This document shows positions 42,881 to 57,103 of a stretch of DNA of 64,000 bases, piece by piece (within the stretch, counting starts at the first letter, position 1; every line of letters begins with the position of its first letter). The notes beneath the pieces are model-generated. The model was not told the origin of the DNA. It saw only the letters and a list, made by a program, of their open reading frames with translations, and made no database searches. A program made the translations under genes and the position numbers. The stretch is from Camellia lanceoleosa (lineage: Eukaryota; Streptophyta; Magnoliopsida; Ericales; Theaceae): the NCBI GenBank assembly GCA_025200525.1, contig CM045761.1:60482009-60546008 (forward strand). The letters run 5' to 3'.

Positions 42881-45309
42881 TGTCACGACCCAAACCCGGC
42901 CCTATGGGTTTAGTATCAGTAATGGCGATGTCAAGAGATTACCAAAGGCCTCTTGAGCGATGTACAATCAATCAGTCTGAGGCTGGCGGAAGCCAATACA
43001 ATAAATAACTAGTGTCCATTGGTGTGAAAATCGTATGTCAAAAACATTTTCATACATTTATGCATTAGGACGATCTGATATATACAATCATTACTGAGAC
43101 ATTGATGGGAACTCAATCCCTCAATAACTTGATTACAAAAGCGGTAGGAGACTAGTGGGGACACAAAACACCCCAAGCCATGGCATGGCGTCTCGGAACC
43201 TCACGGTGAGGCACATAAATTTGGTGACAAAGCGGGGACCAATCACGCTCCTAGCTTGATGCAGCGGTGAGAACCTACATATATATATAACGATGAGCTA
43301 AAGCCCGATGAATAACATAAAGCGTAAAGAGGTTATGAATGAATGTCCTTGCGATAAATGAAATCAATTCATTAAGCATAGTTTCGGTCTTTTCGATATT
43401 TCAATCAATCGGTCATATGTGGTACATCCAATAGCCTATAACGATGGGTCCAAAAGGACCGGCCTTAATAGACCCAACATAATGATGGCCAATCATTGAT
43501 GCTTGATATGGTTCCACAAGGAAACCGTGAGCTCTCTGTAACGATCAATAACGGTAGGTGCTAAGGATGCCTGTCTGATTCGGAAATAGGACATACATTC
43601 ATTCGATAAATAACATCGATTCGATAAGCAGATTCGATGTGATATTCAAAAGATAACCATTTTGAACATATCTTTACACATCTGTTACTCACGGTGATTG
43701 GGCTATCGATAGCTAAATGGCGTCCCAGAGTCAACCCTAAGCGATCAATCAATAGAACACACACTAAGTTCTGATTGGAAAGGATGATAATTAAATCTCT
43801 AAATTCCCTCGGTGTGGTTCTATGTCTAAATCCTCATTAAGATGCATTAAACTAGGCCTAAGAATGCCTAGGATGAGATGAGGATGCAAAAATACGATTG
43901 GAAGGCACTTTTCAAAAGTTCTTTAAAAGGGGTCTCGCTTCGGCGAGCCTTCCTTCGCTTCGGCGAGTTTGCAAAATCAAAGGCTTCGCTCGGCGAACAA
44001 TCCTTCGCCGGCGCTCGATGAAACAGTAAAATCTTTGGATGCTCAATTTTTACAGCGATGCTTCGCTCGATGCTCGCTTCGGCGAGCTTCCAAAATCAAA
44101 GGGTTACGCTCGGCGAGCCTTCCTTCGCTCGGCGGTGCGATAAAGCGATAAAAATCTTGGATGTTCGATTTTTACGCTCGAGCCACCAATATCTCGCTCG
44201 GCGTAGCTCGGAGAAACCTTAAGCTCGGCGAGAATTCTTATTTCGGCGAAGAAGCCAAATCTGGAATTTCAGTTGCCTTTCAACTCAAACCAAGTGTTCC
44301 AACACTCAAAACTCGACCTCTTGGGCCCAAATTACGGGAATACATCCCAACTCAATAAATAACAAGTTTCAAAAGCCAATTTGAGAATTTAAGCCCCAAA
44401 GGTGAGTCAATTAAATACAATTTCAAACCCATTTTTAAGAGCAATATGTAACATGCAATGCATGGGTTTTAAACCAATTTCAATCTTTAAATCTTGCTCT
44501 AAAGAGCTCAATAGTTGGAAAATGAAGTGAAAACATGGACTATAATATAAACATGAGCATGCATGTATGATTCTTCAAGAATTCAACCTCAAAAGTCCAC
44601 AAATTCAACATGCATGCATGAATTCTAGCATGAATCAACCTCTTAGCACTCTAACTCAACAATTGGCATGGATGATGCAAGAGACAACATAAAATCAACA
44701 TTGGAAAGGTTATAGTTCTTACCTAAGTCTTGATTTCAAGAAGAACAAGCTCAAGATGCAATCTATGGCTCAATTCTAAGCAATTCCCAAGCAATTTCAA
44801 CAATTTGAGATAAATTCTCTCTCAATGAACTCTCTCTCTATCTATCTTCTTGTGTTGGTGCTAAGAGTGTGAAAGAGAGGCTGATCAAATGTTTTAGGTG
44901 AAGTGTATAAGGCTCTAGGAAATCATAAACAATAGTCCACTATGGTGGCAAGTTGGTAAATAAGCCCAATTTCTCAATTAACTCAATTTAATCTAATTTA
45001 ATCATTCCTAATCAATTTTAGATAAAAATACCATAAAATCACAAATATTATCTTTGATTCCAATACTTCAAGCGGTTTCTAATTAGGCCCGATAAGGCCT
45101 TCAATTAGCAATTTAAACATACAATGCAAGCAGATAATCATGGAATCAAGCAGATACAATATGTAATTAAATAGACAAACTCATTGATTTGGTTTGATTT
45201 CATTGATTTGTTCGATAGTTCATCGATTCACTTATCGGTCATTAGCGATTCGGTTTATCGTGATCGATTATCTAATTCGGTGGTTATTGATGTCGATGCG
45301 AGGTTATTC
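42881..45309 (-). repeat. Block D LTR1
   Basis: About 2.43 kb. Strongly changed at CAGT and CTCGAG motifs compared with LTR3. Inner edge ttattctgatctcc. Confidence 0.85.
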
Positions 45310-45319
45310 TGATCTCCTC

Positions 45320-48090
45320 CTTATAAGGAGTTTAGTCCTCTAAACTCGAGTTACCTTCGATTTGGAAGAAAAGCGAGATTGGCGGGAACAAATCCGGATA
45401 TCGCCTAGCCATGTCATCTTCCTCTCCCAAGTGGCATACACACCACCATGGTTTTGCCGATCTACTTTCACTAGCGGAATCTCTTTGTTTCTCAGTTTCT
45501 AGTCCCGTCTATTCACATTCTGTATAGGCCGTCCCTCGTAGGTGTAGTCATCACTCAACACGATCCGGGTAGGCCCAATCACATGAAACGGATCTCGAAG
45601 ATAGTCTCACAACATCGAAATGTGGAAGACGTTATGTATATGCTCCATTTCAGGAGGAAGTGCAACTTGATCATGCCGGATTGATTTTCTCAATAATCGT
45701 CACGGTCAGGCATATCTCGGTGCTAACTTGCCTTTGACTCCAAGCGATGCGGCCTTTCATTGGTGTCACTTTCACAAAAGCGTGATCACCCACTTCATAT
45801 TCTCTATCCGTCTTCGACATCGGCATAACTTTTACGGCGGCTGCATGCGATTTTCGGTCTTTCTGTTGTATCAGTTTTACCTTTTCGGTTGTTTCAGATA
45901 CAATTTCGGGCCCAAGCGATGGCCCATCTCCAACTTCTGCCCTGCAGATTGGAGATCTACATTTCCTGCCATACAATGTCTCAAAAGGCGCCATACCAGT
46001 ACTCGAATGCTAACTGTTGTTGTAGGCGAATTCGATAGCGAATGACTTTCCCAATTCCTGAAGTCAAGAACACACATTCTCGATGGGTCCTCTAGAGTGC
46101 GGATGGTCCTTTACATTTGTCCATCTGTCACGAGGATGATAGGCGCTACTCCCTCAATTCGATTACCAATGCGATCTGTAGGCTTTGCGAGAACCTCGAT
46201 GTAAACTTGAATCCTGTCGAAACAATAGACCACGGGCACTCCAAGTGCGATCTAACAATTTCATCAATATAAATAACGACCAATCTATCTGCATTATAGA
46301 TTGTCTTGGCCAGTAGGAAGTGTCTTGATTTAGTCGATCTATCAACAATAACCCAAATTGAATCCATACCTTTCTGGGCGAGGTAATCCAGCGATAAAAT
46401 CCATCGTGATGTGCTCCCATTTCCACTCTGGTATGGGTAAGGGTTGCGATAATCCGGTGGTCGTTGATGTTCGGCTTTGACTTGTTGGCAATGAAGACAT
46501 TTAGACACAAAATCGGCAATTTCTTTCTTCATCACAGCCACCAAAAATTCCGTTTAGATCTTGATACATTTTCGTATTCCCGGGTGAATAGAAAACTTTG
46601 AATTATGGCCTTCTTGCGAGAACTCTTCTTTTCAATTGACATCATTTGGTACACCTGATCTGTCTTGAAATTTCGATACATTGTTCTCAAATTTGAACCC
46701 GGTTTCGGTTTGAATCTCTTTCCTCGATGATTTTCTTCAAGTAATCATCCGATTCTTTATTTCTCCTTAATTTCCTCAATCAAAATTTGGTTGGCGATAA
46801 TGGCGACTATTGTCCATACTGTTCTTTCAAAACAATTTCAATCTCGGACTTTTCAAGATCAAGAAGCAACTCTTTACATCGATCGACAAGCAGGCTAAGT
46901 TGGCAATCGATTTTTCGGCTCAAGGCATCGGCAGCGGTATTGGCTTTTCTGGATGGTCGAGAATCTGTAAGTCATAGTCTTTGATCAATTCAAGCCATCT
47001 CCATTGTCTCATATTGAGTTCTTTACGTGTGAAAAAAGTACTTTAGGCTCTTGTGGTGGGTGTAGACTTCACATGTTACTCCATACAAATAGTGTGCTTG
47101 ATTTTCAATGCAAAAACTCTGCGGCAAGTTCAAGATCATGGGTTGGGTAATTCTTTTCATGCGGTCTCAAGCGCCGGAAGCATAAGCAATAACTCTCCCA
47201 TTCGCATTAAAACACATCCCAAACCCTTATGAGAGGCATCACTAAAAGCAGTGTAACCATCGATTACTGTAGGTAGAGTCGAGAATTAGTGCGATCACAA
47301 GTCTAGTTTTCAATTCTGAAATCTTGATTCCCTACGATCGATCCGGTCAAATGGTGTCCCTTTACGAGTCGGTTGAGTCGGTGGTAAGGCAATTTTGGAG
47401 AAATCTTTGACAAATCTTACGTAGTATCGGCCGATCCCAAAAAGCTTGGACTTGATCACATTTGTTGGTCTAGGCGATTCACTCTGACTTCAATTTTCTG
47501 CGGATCAATGAAATTCCATCTTTGCTAACAACATGCCCCAAAAACATAACATGGTCAAGCCAAAATTCACACTTAGGCAGTTTAGCATACGGTTTACATT
47601 CTCTTAAGGTTTGCGGGGCAAGTCTCGAGATCTTTGTTCATGTTCTTCTCTGATCTTAGAATATATCAATATGTCATCAATAAATACTACAATGAAGTCA
47701 TCAAGGTATGGTTTGAAAATTACATTCATAAGGTCCATAAATGCATTTGGGGCATTAATGACTCGAATGGCATAACTAAAAATTCATAATGGCCATACCT
47801 CGTTAAAGCAGTTTTATCAATGTCTTAGGTTTGACTTTCAATTGATGGTACCCGATCTAAGGTCAATTTTGGAAAACACTTGTGCACCTATGGCGATCAA
47901 AGCAGGTCATCAATCTGTGATAAGGATATTTGTTCTTCTGATTTACCTTATTCGATTCGCGGTAATCAATACGATCTCGATGAGCCATCTTTCTTCTTCA
48001 CAAATAAAGCAGTAGCGCCCACGGTGAAATACTAGGCACGATAAACTTCTTGTCGGCCAGTTCTGCAATTGTACCTTGATTCTTTCGATT
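45320..48090 (-). pseudogene. pol: Block D copy D1 pol (RT, RNase H, integrase, chromodomain), frame-broken
   Basis: Same order as element C pol with many indels. Recognisable pieces: integrase C-part [29 protein letters not shown] (45994-45671); integrase [24 protein letters not shown] and [14 protein letters not shown] (46544-46146); the RT catalytic [15 protein letters not shown] stretch near 47670; and the KVQLQ start near 48075. Most frameshifts fall at places where D2 or C has CAG/CTG, so the true copy may be less damaged than this sequence suggests. Confidence 0.8.
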
Positions 48091-48289
48091 CGGTTGGAGC
48101 CATTACAGCAGGGAGCTTTAGATAATGGTACGTGTGCGGTACTACATCAACAATGAACTCAATCTCCTGTCAATCAAATCCTGGTAGATCATCTGGAAAT
48201 ACATCAGGAATTCTCTAACTATAGGAATGCAATTCACATCGGTTTAACATTATCGATGCGAATCTGATCGATCTGAACACAGATAGCCC

Positions 48290-48690
48290 TTACACCTTTC
48301 TAATCGGTTTGGCGGCCTTTCTGAAGAAATCGAGATATGGAGGAGGTACTACTCCAACTCCACTAAATACAAATTCGGGTAAACCGGTGGACGGAAAACA
48401 ACTTGCTTGGTCACTGTCGATAGTAGCATGATATTTTTGTAACGATCCATCCCCAATATCACATCAAAATGATCTATGTTCAATGGCGATAAATCAATAA
48501 ATAGGTGCATATCCCCAACAATAATCTCTGGCGGGATACATATATGCACATGTCATGGATCCCCAACGGTGATAATCTGACTAGCAAATAATTCATGGGT
48601 TCTAAGGGTCTATTCAATTTTTTGAGAAAGCATGTGACACATAAGAATGTGTAGACCCGAATCAATCAATACATAAGCATTACGAGCACG
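48290..48690 (-). pseudogene. Block D copy D1 protease
   Basis: VLIDSG (catalytic Asp) is read at 48672-48655 just after the zinc-knuckle ORF, and EIIVGDMHLFIDLSPLNIDHFDVILGMD at about 48525-48440 is the C-terminal protease core (flap to ILGMD). The two lie in different frames. Confidence 0.8.
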
Positions 48691-49777
48691 CAGATAGAGG
48701 ATACGACACAGCGGTCTCGGATTACGGGCGTCTCCGGTACTAAGGCAAACACTACTGCCTGCCTCCACGGCTCTTTCCGTAGCTTTGGGGTTCGGTTTTG
48801 GTGCTACATTTGATCTTCTTTGCGCTCGGTGCGGCTTTACTCTTAACTTGCGGAGTAGAGGACAATCTTTAATTACGTGGCCCATCTTGCCACACAGAAA
48901 CAAGCTCGAAACACAGTAGCAAACCCCTTTGTGCTTATTGCCACATGTGGGCGAGGTGGAGTAAATCCACTCCCTTAGGTGGGGCTAGTTAGTCGACCCG
49001 TGATACATTTCTTGTTTCTTTGGGTTATGCTTGCCTTTCTTAAACTTAAAACCTGTCTTTTCCTTGCCACTCACTTGTCGGTGTTTGATTGTTTCACGGT
49101 GCAATATTTGACTCGGCCATCAAGGCTCGATCGAGAACACCCACAAAAGTTGGCATTTTCGAACATTTATTCGATCTGGATAGCGACACTAAGGCCTCCT
49201 CAAATCTTACGGCCTTCTTATATTAGGTATCCACCATATGTGGTGCATACCTAGCAAACTTCGATGAATTGCTTCTCATATTACAGCAGACGTTTTGCCT
49301 TGCCTCGATTGTTCAAATTCGGTCACCTTTCTATCACGATGCCTTTGGGGAAAATATTTTTCAAGAAGGACTCCTTGGCGAGCCCAAGTCACTCTGATAT
49401 TTGCATCACGGGTCAACATCCACCACCTTCTAGCTTCTTCTGCGGTGTAAAGGTGGCTATGATACTTTATTGTGTGCGAGCGGAAACACCTCAAATAACT
49501 TTTACATTTCAAGGACCCATGCTTGACCTTTAATGGTTCTAAGCCTCCTGAAAGGGCGGCGGTTTCATCTTCTTGAATTTACGAGTCGATTGCAATAATA
49601 TCCACCTCATTAACATTCACATTACGTACATTTGGTGCATTACATTCGGTTGAGCAGGAGGAGGAGGTGGTGTTGGTTACATTGTTGGTCGATCTTTCAA
49701 TTACGGTCCCATCATTTGTTCAAATCGGCCATTACGGCCTCGAGAGGATGATGATTGATTTCATTTGCATTATCCAT
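48691..49777 (-). pseudogene. gag: Block D copy D1 gag
   Basis: The ATG at 49775-49777 opens MDNANEINHH. EEARRWWMLTRDANIRVTWA and EKYFPQRHRDRKVTEFEQSRQGK (49450-49290) are the gag core, and LCGKMGHVIKDCP (about 48895-48855) is the zinc knuckle. Several frameshifts between. Related to element B gag. Confidence 0.8.
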
Positions 49778-49963
49778 TTCACTATCATGATTATAGCGAT
49801 TATCATTATGGCGATTGTATCTTTAAGCAGTTTAGCGATTTAACATATAATCGATCGATCATAGCACACACTTTTCAAATTCATGAGATGCCTAATTGCT
49901 TTTCTAGGACACCCTATAGCTCATTTGGACACGTGTGTGCGATATAACTTCGTGGTTAAGTAT

Positions 49964-49975
49964 CGCTCGATACCA
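49964..49975 (-). other. Block D copy D1 primer-binding site
   Basis: Reads TGGTATCGAGCG on the minus strand; one base is missing from TGGTATCAGAGC, again at a CTGA site. Adjacent to LTR2. Confidence 0.75.
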
Positions 49976-49978
49976 CTC

Positions 49979-52437
49979 TGTCACGACCCAAACCCGGCCC
50001 TATGGGTTTAATGCAGAATAACCCGATGTCAAGAGATTACCAAAGGCCTCTTGAGCGATGTACAATCAATCAGTCTGAGAACTGGCGGAAGCCAATACGA
50101 TAAATAACTAGTGTCCATTGAAATTTGTGAAAATCGTATGTCAAAAACATTTTTCATACATTTATGCATTGAGACGATCTGATATATACAATCATTCTGA
50201 GACATTGATGCGAGGAACTCAATCCCTCGATAACGGTACAAAAGCGGTAGGAGACTAGTGGGGACACAAAAACACCCCAAGCCATGGCATGGCGTCTCGG
50301 AACCTCACGGTGAGGCACATAAATTTGGTGACAAAGCGGGGACCAATCACGCTCCTAGCTTGATGCAGCGGTGAGAACCTACATATATATATAACGATGA
50401 GCTAAAGCCCGATGAATAACATAAAAGCGTAAAGAGGTTATGAATGAATGTCCTTGCGATAAATGAAATCAATTCATTAAGCGATAGTTTTGATCTTTCG
50501 ATATTTCAATCAATCGGTCATATGTGGTACATCCAATAGCCTATAACGATGGGTCCAAAAGGACGGGCCTTAATAGACCCAATTGTAATGATGGCCAATC
50601 ATTGATGCAGTATGGTTCCACAAGGAAACCGACGAGCTCTGTAACGATCAATAACGATGGGTGCTAAGGATGCCTGTCTGATTCGAGAAATAGGACATAC
50701 ATTCATTCGATAAATAACATCGATTCGATAAGCAGATTCGATGCAGTATTCAAAAGATAACCATTTTGAACATATCTTTACACATCTGTTACTCACGGTG
50801 ATTGGGCTATCGATAGCTAGGCGCGTCCCAGAAGTCAACCCTAAGCGATCAATCAATAGAACACACACTAAGTTTCAGTTGGAAAGGATGATAATTAAAT
50901 CTCTAAATTCCCTCGGTGTGGTTCTATGTCTAAATGCTCATTAAGATGCATTAAACTAGGCCTAGAATGCCTAGGATGAGATGAGGATGCAAAAAATCTG
51001 ATTGGAAGGCACTTTTCAAAAGTTCTTTGAAAGCAGGGGTCTCGCTTCGGCGAGCCTTCCTTCGCTTCGGCGAGTTTGCAAAATCAAAGGCTTCGCTCGG
51101 CGAACAATCCTTCGCTCGGCGCTCGATGAAAGCAGTAAAAATCTTTGGATGCTCAATTTTTACAGCGATGCTGCTTCGATGCTCGCTCGGCGAGCTTCAA
51201 AATCAAAGGGTTATTTCGGCGAGCCTTCCTTCGCTCGGCGGTCGATGAAAAGCGATAAAAATCTTGGATGTTCGATTTTTACGCTCGAGCCACCAATATC
51301 TCGCTCGAGCGTAGCTCGGAGAAAACCTTAAGCTCGGCGAGAATTCTTCGCTCGGCGAAGAAGCCAAATCTGGAATTTCAGTTGCCTTCCAACTCAAACC
51401 AAGTGTTCCAACACTCAAAACTCGACCTCTTGGGCCCCAAATTGCAGGAATACATCCCAACTCAATAAATAACAAGTTTCAAAAGCCAATTTGAGAATTT
51501 AAGCCCCAAAGGTGAGTCAATTAAATACAATTTCAAACCCATTTTTAAGAGCAATATGTAACATGTGATGCATGGGTTTTAAACCAATTTCAATCTTTAA
51601 ATCTTGCTCTAAAGAGCTCAATAGTTGGAAAATGAAGTGAAAACATGGACTATAATATAAACATGAGCATGCATGTATGATTCTTCAAGAATTCAACCTC
51701 AAAAGTCCACAAATTCAACATGCATGCATGAATTCTAGCATGAATCAACCTCTTGAGCAAATCTCTAACTCAACAATTGGCATGGATGATGCAAGAGACA
51801 ACATAAAATCAACATTGGAAAGGTTATAGTTCTTACCTAAGTCTTGATTTCAAGAAGAACAAGCTCAAGATGCAATCTATGGCTCAATTCTAAGCAATTC
51901 CCAAGCAATTTCAACAATTTGAGATAAATTCTCTCTCAATGAACTCTCTCTCTATCTATCTTCTTGTGTTGGTCTGCTAAGAGTGTGAAAGAAAATTTGA
52001 TCAAATGTTTTAGGTGAAGTGTATAAGGCTCTAGGAAATTGAATAAACAATAGTCCACTATGGTGGCTTAAGTTGGTAAATAAGCCCAAGTTCTCAATTA
52101 ACTCAATTTAATCTAATTTAATCATTCCTAATCAATTTTAGGATAAAAATACCATAAAATCACAAATATTATCTTTGATTCCAATACTTCAAGCGGTTTC
52201 TAATTAGCCACGATAAGGCCTTCAATTAGCAATTTAAACATACAATGCAAGCAGATAATCATGGAATCAAGCAGATACAATATGTAATTAAATAGACAAA
52301 CTCATTAGGTTTAGGTTTGATTTCATTCGAGGTTTGTTCGATAGTTCATCGAGTTCACTTATCGGTCATTAGCGATTCGGTTTATCGTGATCGATATCTA
52401 ATTAATTGGTTATTCGATGTCGATGCGAGGTTATTAC
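49979..52437 (-). repeat. Block D LTR2 (shared middle LTR)
   Basis: About 2.46 kb, bordered by a primer site on the left and a polypurine tract (rc of ctcctcctta) on the right, so it serves both internal regions. Confidence 0.87.
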
Positions 52438-52444
52438 GATCTCC

Positions 52445-55230
52445 TCCTTATAAGGAGTTTAGTCCTCTAAACTTCGAGTTACCTTCGATTTGGAAGAAAA
52501 GCGAGATTCAATGAACAAATCCGGATATCGCCTAGCCATGTCATCTTCCTCTCCCAAGTGGCATACACACCACCATGGTTTTGCCGATCTACTTTCACTA
52601 AGCGGCATCTCTTTGTTTCTCAGTTCCTTGATCCGTCGGTTTACAATCTGTATAGGCCGTTCCTCGTAGGTGTAGTCATCACTCAACACGATACGGGTAG
52701 GCTCAATCACATGAAACGGATCTCGAGGATAGTCTCTCAACATCGAAATGTGGAAGACGTTATGCATATGCTCCATTTCGGAGGAAGTGCAACTTGATCA
52801 TGCCGGATTGATTTTCTCAATAATCGTCACGGTCAGGCATATCTCGGTGCTAACTTGCCTTTGACTCCATGAGTGCGGCCTTTCATTGGTGTCACTTTCA
52901 CAAAAACGTGATCACCCACTTCATACTCTCTATCCCGTCTTCTGACATCGGCATAACTTTTCTGACGGCTCTGTGCAGTTTTCAGTCTTTGCTGTATCAG
53001 TTTTACCTTTTTGGTTGTTTCATATACCATCCCGGGCCCAAGCAACGGCCCATCTCCAACTTCTGCCCAGCAGATTGGAGATCTACATTTTCTGCCATAC
53101 AATGCCCCGAAAAGCGCCATTCCAATACTCGAATGGTAGCTGTTGTTGTAAGCGAATTCGATAACGGAGATGACTTTCCCAATTCCTGAAGTCAAGAACA
53201 CACATTCTCGATGGGTCCTCTAGAGTGCGGATGGTCCTTTCATTGTCCATCTGTCGAGGATGATAGGCGCTACTCGGCCTCAATTCGATTACCCAATGCG
53301 ATCTGTAGGCTTTGCGAGAACCTCGATGTAAACTTGAATCCTGTCGGAAACAATAGACACGGGCACTCGTGCGATCTAACAATTTCATCAATATAAATAA
53401 CGACCAATCTATCGCATTATAGATTGTCTTGTGAGTAGGAAGTGTCTGATTTAGTCGATCTATCAACAATAACCCAAATTGAATCCATACCTTTCTGGGC
53501 GAGGTAATCCAACGATAAAATCCATCGTGATGTGCTCCCATTTCCACTCTGGTATGGGTAAGGGTTGCAGTAATCCAGCAGGTCGTTGATGTTCAGCTTT
53601 GACTTGTTGGCAATGAAGACATTTAGACACAAAGTCGGCAATCTCTTTCTTCATTCCTGGCCACCAAAAATTCCGTTTTAGATCTTGATACATTTTCGTA
53701 TTCCCCGGGTGAATAGAAAACTTTGAATTGTGGCCTTCTTGCAGAACTCTTCTTTTCAATTCAGTGTCACTCGGTACACACAGTCTATCTTGAAATTTCA
53801 GTACATTGTTCTCAAATTTGAATCCCGGTTTTGGTTTTGAATCTCTTTCTTCGATGATTTTCTTCAAGTAGTCATCCGATTCTTTGTTCTCCTTAATTTC
53901 CTCAATCAAAATTTGGTTGGCGATAATGGCGACTATTGTCCATACTGTTCTTTCAAAACAATTTCAATCCCAGACTTCTCAAGATCAAGAAGCAACTCTT
54001 TCTGTCCAGTCAGCAAACAGGCTAAGTTGGCAATCGATTTCCGGCTCAAGGCATCGGCAACGGTATTGGCTTTTCCTGGATGGTACAGAATCTGTAAGGC
54101 GTAGTCTTTGATCAATTCAAGCCGTCTCCCCTGTCTCATATTCAGTTCTTTACGTGTGAAAAAAGTACTTTAGGCTCTTGTGGTGGTGTAGACTTCACAT
54201 GTTACTCCATACAAATAGTGTCGCAGATTTTCAATGCAAAAACTCTGCGGCAAGTTCAAGATCATGGGTTGGGTAATTCTTTTCATGCGGTCTCAAGCGT
54301 CGGAAGCATAAGCAATAACTCTCCCATTCTGCATTAAAACACATCCCAAACCCTTATGAGAGGCATCACTAAAAACAGTGTAACCATCAGTACCTGTAGG
54401 TAGAGTCAGAATTGGTGCAGTCACAAGTCTAGTTTTCAATTCCTGAAATGCTGATTCCCTCTGATCAGTCCAGTCAAATGGTGTCCCTTTCTGAGTCAGT
54501 TGAGTCAGTGGTAAGGCAATTTTGGAGAAATCTTTGACAAATCTTCTGTAGTATCGGCCGGTCCCAAAAGCTTGGACTTGATCACATTTGTTGGTCTAGG
54601 CGATTCACTCTGACTTCAATTTTCTGCGGACCTACTGAAATTCCATCTTTGCTAACAACATGCCCCAAAAACCTAACATGGTCAAGCCAAAATTCGCGCT
54701 TAGTCAGTTTAGCATACAGTTTCTGTTCTCTTAAGGTTGGCAGGGCAAGTCTCGAGATCTTTGTTCATGTTCTTCTACTGGTCTTAGAATATATCAATAT
54801 GTCATCAATAAATACTACAATGAAGTCATCAAGGTATGGTTTGAAAATTACATTCATAAGGTCCATAAATGCATTTGGGGCATTCGTGACTCGAATGGCA
54901 TAACTAAAAATTCATAATGGCCATACCTCGTTAAAGCAGTTTATCAATGTCTTCGGTTTGACTTTCAATTGATGGTACCGATCTAAGGTCAATTTTGGAA
55001 AACACTTGTGCACCTATGGCGATCAATCAAACAGGTCATCAATACGCGGTAAAGGATATTTGTTCTTTCTGTTACCTTATTCGATTCGCGGTAATCAATG
55101 CAGTCTCGATGAGCCATCTTTCTTCTTCACAAATAAAACAGCGTACGGTGAAGTACTAGGCACGATAAACTTCTTGTCCAGCGGTTCTGCAATTGTACCT
55201 TGATTCTTTCGATTCGGTTGGAGCCATTAC
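52445..55230 (-). pseudogene. pol: Block D copy D2 pol (RT, RNase H, integrase, chromodomain), frame-broken
   Basis: Recognisable pieces: chromodomain part [20 protein letters not shown] (52776-52459); integrase C-part [25 protein letters not shown] and [30 protein letters not shown] (53201-52833); [20 protein letters not shown] with [14 protein letters not shown] and MDFIVGLP (53909-53463); and RNase [14 protein letters not shown] (54139-53933). RT pieces lie between 54380 and 55210. Better preserved than D1 over 52970-54120. Confidence 0.83.
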
Positions 55231-55469
55231 AGAGGAGCTTTAGATAATGGTACGTGTGCAGGTACTACATCAACAATGAACTCAATCTCCTGTCAATCAA
55301 ATCACTGGTAGATCATCTGAAATACATCAGGAATTCTCTAACTATAGGAATGCAATTCACATCGGTTTTAACATTATCGATGCGGAATCTGATCGATCTG
55401 AGAACCAGATAGCCCTTACACCCCTTTCTAATCGGTTTGCGGCCTTTCTGAAGAAATCGGATATGGAGG

Positions 55470-55840
55470 TACTACTCCAACTCCACTAAATACAAATTCG
55501 GGTAAACCCGTGGACGGAAAACAACTTGCTTGGTCACACAATCGATAGTAGCATGATATTTTTGTAACCGGTCCATCCCCAATATCACATCAAAATGATC
55601 TATGTTCAATGGCGATAAATCAATAAATAGGTGCATATCCCCAACAATAATCTCACAAGCGGGATACATATATGCACATGTCATGGATCCCCAACAGTGA
55701 TGATCTGACTAGCAAATAATTCATGGGTTCTAAGGGTCTATTCAATTTTTGTGAGAAAGCATGTGACACATAAGAATGTGTAGACCGAATCAATCAATAC
55801 ATAAGCATTACGAGCACAGATAGAGAGGATACGACACAAC
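55470..55840 (-). pseudogene. Block D copy D2 protease
   Basis: EIIVGDMHLFIDLSPLNIDHFDVILGMDR is open at 55684-55472. The VLIDSG catalytic segment near 55795 has lost one base after the serine codon compared with D1. Confidence 0.8.
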
Positions 55841-56904
55841 GGTCTCAAGATTACGGGCGTCTCCGGTACTAAGGCAAACACTACGCCTGCCTCACGGGCT
55901 CTTTCCGGTAGCTTTGGGGTTCGGTTTTGGTGCTACATTTGATCTTCTTTGCGCTCGGTGCGACTTTACTCTTTGCGGAGTAGAGGGACAATCTTTAATT
56001 ACATGGCCCATCTTGCCACACAGAAACAAGCTCGAAACACAGTAGCAAACCCTTTGTGCTTATTGCCACATGTGGAGCGGTGGAGTAAATCCACTCCCTT
56101 GGTGGGGCTAGTTATCGACCCGTATTACATTTCTTGTTCTTTGGGTTATGCTTGCCTTTCTTAAACTTAAAACCTGTCTTTTCCTTGCCACTCACTTGTC
56201 GGTGTTTGATTGTTTCACTACGCAATATTTGACTCGGCCATCAAGGCTCGGTCGAGAACACCCACAAAAGTTGGCATTTTCAGAACATTTATTCGATCCT
56301 GGATAGCAGCACTAAGGCCGACCTCAAATCTTCTGGCCTTCTTATATTCGGTATCCACCATATGTGGTGCATACCTAGCAAACTCGTGAATTGCTTCTCA
56401 TATTAAACAGCAGACGTTTTGCCTTGCCTCGATTGTTCAAATTCAGTCACCTTCGTATCCCTGATGCATTGGGGAAAATAGCTTTCAAAGAAGGACTCCT
56501 TGAAGCGAGCCCAAGTCACTCTGATATTTGCATCACGGGTCAACATCCACCACCTTCTAGCTTCTTCTGCGGTGTAAAGGTGGCTATGATACTTTGTGCT
56601 TGAGCACGGAAACACCTCAAATAACTTTTACATTTCAAGGACCCATGCTTGACCTTTAATGGTTCTAAGCCTCCTGAAAGAACGGCGGTTTCATCTTCTT
56701 GAATTTACGAGTCGGTGCAATAATATCCACCTCATTAACATTCACATTACGTACATTTGGTGCATTACATTCGGTTGAACCGGAGGAGGAGGAGGTGGCT
56801 GTTGGTTACATTGTTGGTCGATCTTTCAATTACCGGTCCATCATTTGTTCAAGTCGCCATTCGGCCTCGAGAGGATGATGATTGATTTCATTTGCATTAT
56901 CCAT
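55841..56904 (-). pseudogene. gag: Block D copy D2 gag
   Basis: ATG at 56902-56904. EEARRWWMLTRDANIRVTWARFKESFFESYFPQ and DTKVTEFEQSRQGK (56615-56403) give the gag core; the zinc-knuckle region is near 56000-56060. Frame-broken like D1. Confidence 0.8.
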
Positions 56905-57088
56905 TTCACTATACTCATGATTATAGCGATTATCATTATGGCGATTGTATCTTTAAAGTTTAGCGATTTAACATATAATCGATCATAGCACACACTTTTC
57001 AAATTCATGAGATGCCCTAATTGCTTTTCTAGGACACCCTATAGCTCATTTGGACACGTGTGTGCGATATAACTCGTGGTTAAGTATC

Positions 57089-57100
57089 GCTCTGATACCA
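57089..57100 (-). other. Block D copy D2 primer-binding site (tRNA-iMet)
   Basis: TGGTATCAGAGC on the minus strand, intact, next to LTR3. Confidence 0.92.
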
Positions 57101-57103
57101 CTC